Positions 45,693 to 57,510 of a stretch of DNA of 64,000 nucleotides are shown piece by piece. Location of the stretch: the NCBI RefSeq assembly GCF_022682495.2, contig NC_071398.1, positions 96,437,705 through 96,501,704 of the forward strand, read 5' to 3'. The DNA comes from Desmodus rotundus (taxonomy: Eukaryota; Chordata; Mammalia; Chiroptera; Phyllostomidae). A program made the translations under genes and the position numbers. The stretch's first letter is position 1. Each line of letters starts with the position of its first letter. The notes beneath the pieces were generated by a model. The model searched no databases. It saw nothing but the letters and a program-made list of their open reading frames with translations, and was not told the origin of the DNA.

Positions 45693-48600
45693 ATGAAACC
45701 CATTGAGCATGTGAAATCACTTAACTCACAAGGTGGATATACCTTTCAAGTAAAGAAGGAAAATAAAGAGACTTTCTAAGTGCACTTTTCATTTAAAAAA
45801 AACTAGGAAAGTAGTAAGTGCGTTGAGGGAGAAGTTTCCAGAATTGGGGAGATAGGACCATATCAGTCCCCCCAGTGCCAAAGCCCCACCCCTGTAACAT
45901 CCATGGCAGCTTTTCCTTGATCACTTCCCGCCCACTATCTCATCATTTATCTCAAACTTTTCCACCAGTGAAAAGGTTGAATCAGTAGAGAATTCTTTCT
46001 GATCACATATTTAAACCTGCCTCTCTAAACCTGCCACTGCCCAGCTGCCCAATAGGCCAACCTCTCCCTCACACCACATCCCTTCAAACATGGAATGGCA
46101 CCATTTCTTCCTTTTTTTGTGTTGGGGTCAAGCTTTCTCATTGTCCTTCCTTGTTTCCCTGTCCCTGGTCATTCTGGCCATTTCCCTTTGCGCAGGCTCC
46201 AGTGTATCAGCGCCCTTCTTAGACCAGAAGCTCGAGAGATTAAACACTGAACAGGTGTCTTGGCGACTTCGAGGTCCAGGACCGCTGACACTCCCTTTCT
46301 TCTGGGTTTGTGCCCAGACTAAGAGGGCATTCAGGTTTTGGCCGCTCTAGCAGATTTGAGTCAGACTTACAAGACATAAAGGAAGACTCTCCCATTTTAG
46401 GGATGCCCTCAGTCCTCTGTCGGATGTTACACGAGGCTCTATGATGGCCAGGGGAGACTTCACTGTTCAGTGGAGGACCTCCTGAGCTTCTACTGTTTTC
46501 GGTGGGGCCACCAATAAAGGCAGGAATTCCTCTTCCTTGACAGACTTTCCAGAGGGGATGAAGGGCGTGCTTTATGAACTGCTTTCTGGGTTTGACCTTG
46601 ACAGTTCTTTACCAGCAAGCCCTCTTACAAGGTTCTGGCTCTGAGAAAGTACCAACCGGAGAGTAGCTTCTCAAACCTCCTGTTTCTTTCCAGGTACAAT
46701 CTCAGGGGCTAACTCACAAGTCTCCCTGCTCTGAATGCTCATTCTGCTTATCTTTTCCCCCCTTCTAAACAACACCCACACTTTAACACAGGGCAAAATA
46801 CCAGTTTGCAAACCCCAGCACTGTCGTCCCAGATGGCTAAACATATTTTCTGCCCAGACCTTGGGGCTTCCCGGCTTCTCTTGTTCGAACAAGTGCTGAC
46901 TTTCTGACCTGCGGGGCATCCACCGAGGTTTGTGTTTTGCAGCAGTCATCCAGAAGTACGAGCTGATCTATCTGGCTCCTTCCTGCCTTACCTGAAACTT
47001 GCTCCTGGCAAGTAGAATGGAAAAAGTGTGAGTGGAAGGCTGAAACATTCCCGACTCGGGGAAGCACTAAGATTCCCACACTTCGTGATCTAAAGCATTG
47101 GCAGCCCGGGTCACTTCTGCACGTCTTTGCTGTGCTGCTGTTCACCCCCAGAGGGTGCGGTCAGCAGGGATGTGTCTGGGGGACGCGGCAGGCGGCATTG
47201 CGGGTCTCCCACGTGCACCCAGACGCACGGGATTTTGCAACAGGTATCACTGACCACACAGACCAGGTCTCTGCGCTGCCCACCAAATTCTTGGAGGGAC
47301 CAGAGAGCCATTCTGATAAAAGTTGAAAAATTAATGAACAAATAAACAAGCACATCTTTTCTATACAGACGTGGGGCTCCGACACATCAAAGTATTTTTC
47401 TTTAGTTTCCAGTAAAATGCCTTTGAGAAAATCTAGCGTGTCTCAGTACGCCAAAGACAAGACCAAACTGACTCTGACTGTGGCCGTACTCGGGTCAAAG
47501 CCCTAGTGGAGCAGGGTCCGTCTGTCTGGGGCAGGTAGTGGCTGCGAGAATAAACATGACAGAATCTCAAAAGGGAGGTACAACTTGGGCTGTGCAGTCA
47601 ACTCTGCTGAAATAGCTACCCCCACCTCCATGCAGGGCTTCCCCTGAGACCGCTTCTTCGCCAAAACCTTCGGGATGTCATGTCTTGGTTTCATAATGAA
47701 AGCTGTTCCCTCTAAAGATAGCGAAGCATCAGTCTGACACGGTGTGAACGAAATGAACAGTGTCCAGGGCACAGGTGGAGAGACGGACCTCACTTCCATA
47801 GCGAGGGAGGCAGAAGCACTGGGTACAAGGGCAGGGAGGCTGGACGTGTGGTGGAGAAGGATGAGAAGCCTCTTTTCTGACTGTTCTTAGTCCCTCACTT
47901 AGTCCCTTAGTGAAATATCAAGCAAGCAATCGGCTGAGAGGAAGGGAGTGCAGGGTTGGTGGAGGTTCGAGCAGAGACGCAAGGGTGTGAACTACAGATC
48001 TCAGAAACTGGGAGAGGGACTTGCTAGAAAGTGCAGTATGATGACATCATCTCAGTACTCATGAATTTCAAATGGACCCGTCTGCCTACTTGCACATTTT
48101 TTCCAGCCCTATTCGGCCGCTCAGGTACACACAAAAACCAGTGAGGCAATGGATTTAACCAGGTGAATATAAACGTCTAAAGGGGCAAGGGAGTTGAAAG
48201 TATATCTGAGGGAGTAATTAGGAGGAGAGCCAATGAACTGAGCTGAGCCAGGAGGGAAGACGGCCTGTGGAGGGGAGAACAGGCCGTGAAAAGGGAAGAG
48301 GGTGAGTGGGGAGAAGGTTCCATGGGAAGTGGAGGAGGGTTACTAGAGGAACTCAACTGGAAACAAAGAGTGGAAATCAGAGAGTTTTAAGGGAGGTTCA
48401 GTTCTTGCAAATCATATGGTCTAGGGTATAGGAGTGGGAGTGGATAACTGAGGGGGGGAGGGGCTAGAGGTCAAGAGCACTGGAAATGAAATCAAGCAAC
48501 TGGGAAACCATGTACAGGATGGGTTATCTCTGGAAATACTGAGGCATCAAAAACTCTGACAGGAGTAGCAGGTGGAGAAGAACACGGTGAGCTAGCAGCT

Positions 48601-49289
48601 AGAATTTTTATTGACCAAAAGAGGGGAGACCTAGAGCTTACTAGATAAATGGGTGATATGTATAAAATCTAATGGCAGGTGTCTTCTAATTTTTTTTTAA
48701 TGGGGAGGTTAACAATATTTGGAAGAATAAATGGTGACTCAAGCACAGGCAGAGCACCTTCAGCCCTATGGCACAGGGCTGTGAGAAGAGGATCTCCTTC
48801 ACTTGATGGGCTGTGGGAGAGCGGCGTCTTAAAGAAGACCGGGACTTCAGTTGGGACAAGCTCATGAAGAGAGGGACGGGAAAAGAGGGTATGTGTGTGG
48901 GAGACTTTTCCTGAGGCTCACCTGTGAGAACGCAGGGCCGAAGAAGGGTATACGGGTCTGACTGGGGAGAGATGGGAGGTGGCGTTCACGCAGGGAGTAC
49001 ATGGGGCCGAGTGAGGGGAAGACAGGTGGGGTACCATCAGGGGGGCCCTAAAGACTCAGGTGAAGATGGACGTTCAGTTCTGACCCCAGTACCTCCTTGT
49101 GGTTAGTCCGCAGGCAGTTTGCCACAGTGAGGTAAAGAGGAGCATTGGGGGACCACAGAGCACGGGGGGCTGGGGGGCGTCTCAACAGAAGTGCGCAGAG
49201 CTCTGCGGGCCCCCCTTTAATACTGTTGTAGAACCATTGCAGAGGTTCAAGAGAACCCTGTGGGCCTGCTTTCTACCGCACAGATGCGA
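45693..49289. other. Unassigned 3.6 kb
   Basis: No exon was recognised. Bases 47930-48660 are purine-rich with the style of a degraded antisense LINE, but I cannot assign it. Frames of 92-102 codons (46949-46671, 47145-46837, 47799-47503 minus) lack domains. Confidence 0.35.
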
Positions 49290-49500
49290 ACCAGTAATTG
49301 GTTTGATTCATTTACCAATTTTGTATGGGTAGCTACATGTACAGGGTGCTGTTCTAGACTTTGGGGAAACAAGCGTGGCCTCTGTTCTCCTGGACATTAC
49401 AGAGTAGTGAAAGACAGACATTTAAATAAACGAGGACAACCCCACAACGGCCAACTGTGCCAATTACCACAAAGCCAAAGAACAGGGTGTGGCAAAGCCG
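49290..49500 (-). mobile_element. L2 LINE 3' end, antisense
   Basis: 'ttgattcatttaccaatttt', 'gtacagggtgctgttctaga', 'ctctgttctcctggacatta', and 'agacagacatttaaataaac' are reversed L2 tail text. Confidence 0.6.
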
Positions 49501-50489
49501 TATGCCAGGCTACCTTCTGGCATTTGATGTTTCTATACTGTTTTGAGTATAGATGGTGCCTAGCCCCTGAAGGAGAGCTAAAAGGTAAAACTGAAGATGT
49601 ATGGTAAGGTTTAATTATTTTCGGAATTAACTAATGAAACTGGTGGAGGTCAGACAGCGAAATAATGAGACTGATCCCCGAGAAGTCACCAAGAAATTAC
49701 TCATCACCTGAGAATCTCTGCATGTCACTTTCTGGCTTGGGTGCAGGTCCTCTCTTGAGTCAGCTTTACACCATCACTTACCATGCACTGGCATTTAAAT
49801 ATGAGAAATGTTGTGTGGAAGTCACTTAGGGAGAGGGAGACCAGGAGTGAAGAAATGGGAAAGACCCGAGCTTCCATTTTGTTCTGCAGGGCGGAGGTGG
49901 TGGAAAGTTGCCCTTAATAGAATGCGGAAGTGCCTTCTGGAATGTGCCCTGGGCCCATTTAGTCACAACAAATGGTAAAGCCAAGTGTTGAAGCCACACG
50001 CCTATCTTCAGTTCTGCATCTCCCCTCTCTGTGTCGGGTCCCTGCGACTCACCCGCAGAACACCACTGGAAAGAACGTTGAGCTCATCCATCAAGAATGC
50101 GACTCCTTGGGAAGAGCCACGGCTGACAGGAGAGTACTTGCCAAGGAGAAAATTTTTAATACAGCTCGGGATTTTTTTAGGCCAGGCAGGGGAGGAAAGG
50201 AAGGTTACCTGACCATCTCCAGCACAGGAATGTGGCGCTGCTTCCAGTGAACTCACTTTCCCAGCAGATAGGAGCCCGGGAACACTTCGCTAAGGCTAGG
50301 AATGCCAAGAGCGAGGTTTGGACGAGCTTTAAAAATCCCCCCCACCCCCCTCCTAACTGAAAACTAGGACAACTTTCAGTCTCAAGGGCTAGAAACTAAA
50401 TGCCCCAATAACGCCCCTTTCCCAGCGCAGCCTGAGGACTTTACTGTCAGCATTCCCTGGGAGTCTCCCTGCTTGGAGGAAATTAAGAA
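49501..50489. other. Unassigned non-coding stretch
   Basis: No gene. Frames of 75-92 codons around 49972-50256 overlap on both strands and lack domains. Confidence 0.4.
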
Positions 50490-50499
50490 AATAAAAGCA

Positions 50500-50742
50500 T
50501 GTAAGTTCTTCGGCTTCTACATTTCCTATACTATTCTTACCCTCCCCCTGTCTATTTTCTACCTACCATTTATGCTTCTTATTCTCTATGCCTTCCCTCT
50601 CTCTGTCCTCCTCCCACTCCCCCACTGATGAACTAAAGGGGGGGAATGTGGGTGGGAGGGGGTGTGCAGGGTGGAGGGGAATAAAGGGGGGGAAATGGGA
50701 CAACTGTAATAGCATAATCAATAAAATATATTTTTAAAAAAG
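50500..50742 (+). mobile_element. L1/HAL1 3'-end insertion with 5' inversion
   Basis: Flanked by a 10-bp duplication AATAAAAGCA (50490-50499 and 50743-50752). The right half (about 50626-50742) is the L1/HAL1 3' UTR in sense, ending tgtaatagcataatcaataa plus A tail, and matches window 10987-11097. The left half (about 50500-50620) is the adjoining upstream segment in reverse complement, matching window 10850-10970. This is the product expected of twin priming. Only about 16 consensus bases are missing at the junction. Confidence 0.8.
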
Positions 50743-50752
50743 AATAAAAGCA

Positions 50753-50919
50753 ATTCACACCATCTCACAGCAAGACTGGAGACCTCTAATGCAACCATTT
50801 TGAGAAAAAGCTTAGAAACTATCTAAAAGGTGAAGGGGCAAGGCAGCTTCTGTTCGTCCAGAATTCTTCAAGCTTTGCTCTAGACCCGTCTCTCCATCCC
50901 ATGAGTCCACTTGGTTATT
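50753..50919. other. Short unassigned stretch
   Basis: Nothing recognised. Confidence 0.4.
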
Positions 50920-51240
50920 TAGTTAGCAGTCATTCAGTGAGCAGTAACCAGTGGTCTAGCTGGGGCTCAGAGGTCAAGACACAGCCTCTGCCCTCGAGGA
51001 GCTAATCTGTCACCCACAACAGGCCACGAGACAACTAACGGCACTTTGCATGCTGACTGACAGCTGGTGCGATGAACTTAGTACAGGTACTACAGGGGCA
51101 CACGATGGGATGGGCAACCTCGCCCACTGCGGGGAGTCAGGGCAAGTGTCTTTAGGGAGGTGATATCCAGGCTGAGAATATAGGCAATGGAGGAAAGAGA
51201 AGAGAGAATATTGACAGAAAATAAGGATGTGCTATTCATT
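50920..51240 (-). mobile_element. L2 LINE fragment, antisense
   Basis: 'gcctctgccctcgaggagct', 'cggggagtcagggcaagtgt', and 'tttagggaggtgatatccag' follow the reversed L2 3' UTR order. Confidence 0.5.
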
Positions 51241-54200
51241 CTTGGGTGAGATCTACAACTGCTGGACCTAGAACTTAGCTCAGGTCGCAATGGGTTCTGC
51301 AGGAGCAAGGGACCTCTTGAGGCCCAAACAGCCACTCAGACCCAAAGTAGTGAAGCTAGTGTTCTATGGAAGCGTGGGGGGTGATGTCTTCAGAAGATCA
51401 CCTGAAATAAAAGTTAAGTGATGACAGCTGGAACCACATGGTAAAATTCTCCCCTTGCAAAGTGGCGATCAGGCTAGGACCTAAACGTGAGTAAAGTTAG
51501 GTGGGTGAGAGAATGGAGAGGAGCAGGCCAAGCAGAGCAAATGCTGGTCGCCAAGGCAACAAGGGTAGTAGGGATCACAAGGGAAGAGCGGGGCAAGGTG
51601 AGGCAAGGAGTCTGGTGGGGAAGACTAAGTGGGGTCCAGATCTGTGGACTGTTATTTTGAGTAACCCCAAAGGTGGCAAATCTTTGGTCTATGAAGGTGA
51701 TTATGGAAAGCATCTAAAAGTCATGTGGAACCCAAGCTGATGAACAGAGTGAATAGTCTAGAAGAGTCTTTCTGACTTCACAACATGGTTTAAGTTTTGA
51801 AATGGTAAGGTAAACATTGTTTATTGTAAGCAATCTCTGAAGGCCATCCTCTCCCCCTTAAAAAAAGGCTAATATAATCTCAGAAACAGCATCTTCTTGA
51901 AGTCAGCACGTAACCTCTGAAGCCCACTCCTGTAAACTGATAAATAGCATTCAATTAGATGCATGCTACTTTAGTGGAGGTTTTGTGGTTCTGTGTGTGT
52001 GTGTGTGTTTTAGCTGCCTGATCACCCAAGAGCATCCTTTGACAGTAGATTAGATATTTGTTAAGATGGCAATTAACCTTGAACAGCACAGCCCACATCT
52101 GGGAGCTATGAAATGACGAAGACTTCGGAAAGACTGTAACTGGCCCCCTCACCTTCTTCAACGCTCACCCTCCAGGGAAGTTCCTTCTGGATTTTACACA
52201 AGAGGTTTGACAAGGAGCAAACTCCAGTGCAGAAGGGGACCGGCACACCTCTGAGGCTTCCCAGAAGATCTTCATTACCCAGTACGGGCGGTGAGACAGG
52301 GAAGTTATTCTGAGCAAGGAAGTTGTAATTCAAAATGAGCTATGAGTTGGCTATTTAATTGGGGCGTCAAGGCGTGGGGCTTAGAAGTTCTGGTGAGTGC
52401 CCCCAGCCCTTTTTCTGCATTTCGAGAAGCATGGCTTGTTTTGTTCTAAAAAGGGGAGAAGAAACAGGACACCTAATCAAGAAATACTTGAAAAGTCAAT
52501 CTGTTAGAGACTTACCACATTGGTTGTCTGTCGTTCTGAGCCTAGACCTGAAACCAATGAATAAGAATCAAGGAGAGGTAGACTTCATTTTAGTATGTGG
52601 AAGAATTGTATAATCATTCAAATTGCTTGAAAAAGAGATTGTTTGTTTCATCGGGGAATGAGGCCCCTAGCCCCTGGCCCTCCCATCACTCTGCATTCAA
52701 GTGGAGCTGGGCTGGATGGAGATGACTAGGCCAGGGGTATTGGTTTAGCACAGATTCTGGGATCAGGGGAGCCCTGTAGCAGTACAGATCTACTGGATTA
52801 GAATCTAGGATAAGAGGAGGGGAGCCTAGCAATGTGCAGTGTTGACAAGCTGCCCACTAATTTATTAATGCTCACATTGTGCTGAGAAAAAACACAGAGT
52901 GGAACTGAATGCACTTGCATGGGCTGGGGGGCAGTTCCCGTCTGAACTAGACCATGGAATATCCCTTCCTCATGGTCTAGGCGAGCAGGTACACTTGATG
53001 AAGTTTTCAGGAAGGGCCACCACGAACTAGGGGAATGTCTGAGGAAAAAACAAAACAAAACAAACAAATGCTGGAAATCCTTTCAATTCTTATGATTCTA
53101 TTTTTAAACCCAGCTAATGTACGGACAGCAATATTTAGAGTAAAACCTGATTCTCACTTCCTGGATGGAGCTGCAGAAATAGATGCCCTGCCCCCATTGG
53201 GGGAGGGGGGGTAAACAAAAAGTCTGGGAAAACAGCCAAGTTTACTCTCAGAGGTACCCTGTTCCACTTCTTAATACCTCGGTTTTGGTTCTGCAGGAAT
53301 CAACCACTTCTTGTCGTTGATTTGACTGATAACCTTAGCGTGACATAATGGAAGGCCTTTCCTTTGATGAAGTCAGTTTCGTGGGGAAGGGGTGAGTGAG
53401 CTGTGTAGGAAGCCTAGTTCCTTAGAAACCAAACTCCAGTGAGCAGGGACACTGCTTCTCTAAAATGGGCAAGGAAGTACTGAGCTCCTATCTGAATACA
53501 TTTACCTCCTCCAGCCCAACTCACTGACCTGCACTTTTTTCAGCTTAGTTATCTCTTCTACTCTACGAAGAAACCCTCATCTGAAGAAATGTTGGGAGAA
53601 AAATACTCTTTTTTTCCTTCCTGTTCCTGCTTGAATATGATAGAACCAAAAAACCCACGTTGGCTCTCTTCTGTAACTTTTTTATCTTAAATTATGAATT
53701 TCTGATCAGAAAATAAATCATTTAATTAAATGCCCAAGGGTTCAGATGATCTCACAAACTACATCTTTGATTAAAAATTCAGAGGACTCTACTAGGAATT
53801 TCTAAATAGGCTGTGCATAAACATTAGCACATTCATATATTGTCTTGCATAAAAGGGCCATTGATATGTAAAAGATTCATCAATGAGTTGGGGGGAAAAA
53901 TCAGTAAGTAGAATGATACATTCTAAAGCTATAGCTTCCCCTCAGTGGGCAGCCTCTGGAAGCAATGCTTTTATGTGATCAGGATAATTTCTATACAAAT
54001 TATCCATCAAAATGTCAAGTCAGAAAACTCTACGATGCTTCCAGGAAGGAAGGCACATGAGTGGGTGTGTGTATAAAATTCCTCCTTCCTCCGATGGCTC
54101 ACAATGCTTCTTTCCCTTTGGCAATTCCCACCTGAGAGGTGGAACTTCGGCTCTGTTTCAGCATTAAGCCTCAGAAGTGGGGCTCTGACAACAGCAGACA

Positions 54201-54291
54201 AATTTTAAAGTGATAAAAGGCTTTCTTTGCTAGGATTATGGTGGGAACTACCCGTCTTGAGAAACTCAGGGTGGTGGGACGTTCCCCTTTC
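51241..54291. other. Unassigned 3 kb
   Basis: No exon was recognised. It contains a short (TG)n at 51991-52008, a perfect 10-bp inverted repeat at 52947-52980, and AT-rich DNA at 53660-53900. Frames of 64-89 codons have no domains. Confidence 0.35.
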
Positions 54292-54306
54292 CTGAAACAG
54301 GCTTTT

Positions 54307-54503
54307 TAACACATCATCACCCAAGGATCTGTTTGTTGATTTTAGAGAGAGAGGATGGGGGGTGGGCACAGAGAGAGAGAGAAGCACCTAAGTGAGAGAG
54401 AAATGTCGATGGTTGCCTCCCGTATGCACCCTGACAGGGAACTGGACCCAGGACCTTTTGTGTAAGGGACGACACTCCAATGGACTGAGCGACCCAGCCC
54501 AGG
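54307..54503 (-). mobile_element. Ves-type SINE, antisense, older copy
   Basis: A reversed Ves-like body with a GA-rich middle (54345-54405), 'gcaccctgacagggaactgg', and the head 'ggactgagcgacccagccc'. Exact 15-bp target duplications CTGAAACAGGCTTTT flank it (54292-54306 and 54504-54518). The B box is mutated (reversed, it reads with an extra change at the core CG). About 19 bases beside the left duplication (54307-54325) do not look like SINE, as in the copy at 43451. Confidence 0.8.
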
Positions 54504-54518
54504 CTGAAACAGGCTTTT

Positions 54519-55189
54519 CAAAAGGGGTGATAACGGGGTGCTGGGTCAGCCTGGCCAGCAGTAACCAAGTGAAAATAGTATTGCTCTGAAGATACAGGAG
54601 TGAGGGGCTATTTGGAGAGAAGGTCTGATATTTTAATAACCACTGTGACTAAAATTTGGGGGCTAGAAAGAGATGAACAAAGAATATTTTGGGGAGTTTG
54701 CGTGTGATGTCCTGCACAGAAACTCGCTGCTGCTGCGTTCTGGACATCAGCAAAGCAGTCTGCTGTTTTCAAGGTTTTGGAACCTGGATGGTAATTCTCT
54801 GTAAGTGATACCTTTGCGGCCAGAGCTGGCTGGCAGTTTTTACACTTACTAAACAATCACTCAAAGCAAGTTTATTTTTGATGTAAGATTAAGGAAGGTA
54901 AACACACATTTGAAATACCTGTTTGCTCAATGTTGGGTCATAGTCATAGTGGAATCGAATCTGAGCCAGATGTCTAGAATAATTCTCTCTAGTGGGGAAG
55001 AATTCTCTCACTTTTAAACTGGCAAGCTTATAAAATAGTACATCTTTTACAGTGACTTTTAATTTTAATAGTATTGGAACTTTAAGAAAATATATATACA
55101 TGTGTGTGTGTGTGTGTATACACACACACACATACACACATATTTTTTCCCTCATTTACACAAAAGGGAGGAGAGACATTACACCCCTT
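54519..55189. other. Unassigned, ending in a TG/CA repeat
   Basis: No gene. The alternating repeat at 55101-55140 is listed separately. Confidence 0.4.
55100..55140. repeat. (TG)n-TATA-(CA)n palindromic simple repeat
   Basis: A TG run meets a CA run head to head. Bases 55105-55132 form a perfect 28-bp palindrome centred at 55118/55119. Confidence 0.9.
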
Positions 55190-55317
55190 GGCCAACGTCC
55201 CAGACTCAGTTTTTGAAAAACCCAAAATAGAATTAGTGGCAATCATTTCTCACAACTTAATCTAAAATTTATCATAATTGAAAGGGGGTAGGATAGTTTA
55301 TACAAGAAATCTATGAA

Positions 55318-56155
55318 ACAAACCAACCAATTAAAAAATGGGCAAAGGACCTGAATATACACCTCTCCAAAGAGGAATACAGATGCCAACAGACATATGA
55401 AAACATGCTCAACATCACTAATCATCAGAGAGATGCAAATTAAAACCACAGTGAGATGTCACCTCACACCTGTCAGAATGGCCATCATCAATAAATCAAC
55501 AAACAAGTGCTGGCGAGGGTGTGGGAAAAAAGTAACCCTTGTGCACTGTTGGTGGGAATGCAGAATTGGTGCAGCCACTGTGGAAAGCAGTATGGAGATG
55601 CCTCAAAAAATTAAAAATGGATCTACCTTTTGAGCCAGCAATCCCACTCCTGGGAATATATCCAAAAGAACCCAAAACACTAATTCAAAAGAACATAAGC
55701 GCCCCTATGTTCACCGCAGCATTATTTACAATCACCAAGATAAGGAAGCAGCCCAAGTGCCCATCAGTGGATGAGTGGATAAAACAACCACGGGACATTT
55801 ACACAATGGAATACTACTCAGCCGTAAAAAAGAAGAAATGTTACCTTTTGCAACAGTATGAATGGACCTGTAGAATATTATTCTAAGTGAAATAATCCAG
55901 CCAGAGAAAGACAAATACCATATGATCTCACTCATATGTGGAATCTAATGAACAAACTGAACTAACAAGCAAAATAGAGACAAACTCATCGAGAGCAGGA
56001 TGACAGCTAAGTGGGGAAAGGTAGGAGTGGAGGGACTGAGCAAAAAGGAAAAAGGGCTCATTAACATGGACAGCAGTGTGGTGATTGCAGGGGTGAGGGG
56101 GGGATACAAGGGCACTAAACAGTAATGGAAAAAAAACAATTAAAAAAAGTAAGAA
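55318..56155 (+). mobile_element. Younger L1, sense, 5'-truncated, with TSD
   Basis: An 838-bp L1 tail between exact 14-bp duplications AAGAAATCTATGAA (55304-55317 and 56156-56169). It holds the last part of ORF2 (to about 55890), then a 3' UTR ending in A-rich sequence. The text is close to a modern L1 consensus, so it is among the younger LINEs here. It lies inside an older L1 in the same direction. Confidence 0.85.
55330..55886 (+). pseudogene. L1 ORF2 C-terminal fragment, frameshifted
   Basis: This is the C-terminal, cysteine-containing end of the L1 endonuclease/reverse transcriptase. Residues like [18 protein letters not shown] appear in one register. After an apparent one-base insertion near 55565 they continue as [11 protein letters not shown] and [15 protein letters not shown] in another, ending at a stop at 55886. 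The catalytic endonuclease and reverse transcriptase domains are absent through truncation, so the fragment is inert. Confidence 0.8.
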
Positions 56156-57510
56156 AAGAAATCTATGAATATAATCTGCTATATTAATAATCAAAGAGAA
56201 TAATAATCAACTTCATAGTTATAACATTCAAACTAAAAATTAATAGATTAGTGCTTTGTGTGGAAAAAAAAGTTTTACAGCTCAAATCAAGCTCCCCATC
56301 ACAGTGAGGCACTAAAAGTCTGTGTTCCCACTGTAATCAGAAATTGGATAAAAATAACCATTATCAACATTATTACTCAAGATTATTCTGGAATTACTAA
56401 CTCATGTGATTAGGCAAGAGAAAGAAAATAAAGTCATAACAGAAGAGGTAAAATTACAATTTTTCCAAATAACTGATAATGTCTAAGTTGAAAACATTAG
56501 GATTGATTAAAAAAAAAAACTATTACTAACAACATGAGAAATCAGCATAGTGACTGGTTAAATAATTAATTCACAACAATTAGAAGTTTACCAATACAAA
56601 AATAAATTACAAAACACAATGGGAAAAAGATACCATCTGTGATAAAAACAAAAGAGACAAATACATACTTAGAAACAAACAATAAAAAACATGCAAGCCC
56701 TATCTAAACAAGGCTTTAAATTCTTGACAGGAACATACAAGAAGTCTTAAATCAATACAAAAATAATTTTTTCTGGATAGGAACATGTATATTTAAATTA
56801 AATCAATTCTCCCTAAATTAAGGTAGAAATTTAAAGCAATGCCAATAAACCTACCAGAAAGATTTTCTCCAACGTAGCAAACTGATGTTAAAATGTATGT
56901 GAAAAAAAGACCCAAAGAAGTGCTCCACAGAAGACTTCTGACCCACAGAGGTAATGAGGATGAGTAGTGTACTAGGGACTGAAATGGTCCCCACTGCAGT
57001 CCCCACCCATGCAAAAACACCAGTTACACTGTAGGCACTCAATGTACATGTTGGATAAAAGCATAAAAGAACAGATTTAAGCCAGAACAATTAAAACTGT
57101 CTGGTGCTGGTAGAGATAGAAAGATCTATGGAGTAGCAAAGAGAATCTAGAAACACACCCAAATGAGCATGGGAAAGCGGCCTAAGATGAAGATGGTGCC
57201 TGAGTCAGTAGAGAAAGGTGGACTACACAGTAAATGCTGGTGAGGTAATCAGCCATTTACAGGAACAAAAAAGCAAATCAAGCTGGTGGCTACCTCACCC
57301 CTTATATGGAAGTAAATTCTAGATGCCCAAGAAAATAAAAAGTTAATTGTATCATGGGGACAGTCTTCTCTAAACAAAATCCAAAATCCAGAAACCTAAT
57401 GAAAAAGATGTAAAAGATGTTTACATAAAAGCTAAGATTTTTTTTTTTTTTGAAAATTTGGCAAAACCAACCACCCAACTGACAAATCACCATAAACTAA
57501 GCTGAGAGGC

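Larger units (their letters stand above)
55190..57510 (+). mobile_element. Old L1 ORF2 remnants, sense, hosting a younger L1
   Basis: Decayed ORF2 text is readable on both sides of the younger insertion: 'ttaggcaagagaaagaaaat' near 56410, 'taaaattacaatttttccaa', 'tcaattctccctaaattaag' near 56805, and 'ctgtctggtgctggtagaga' near 57100. The first part (55190-55303) is only weakly recognisable. The segment 56915-57060 looks foreign to L1 and is unassigned. No long frame remains. Confidence 0.6.
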
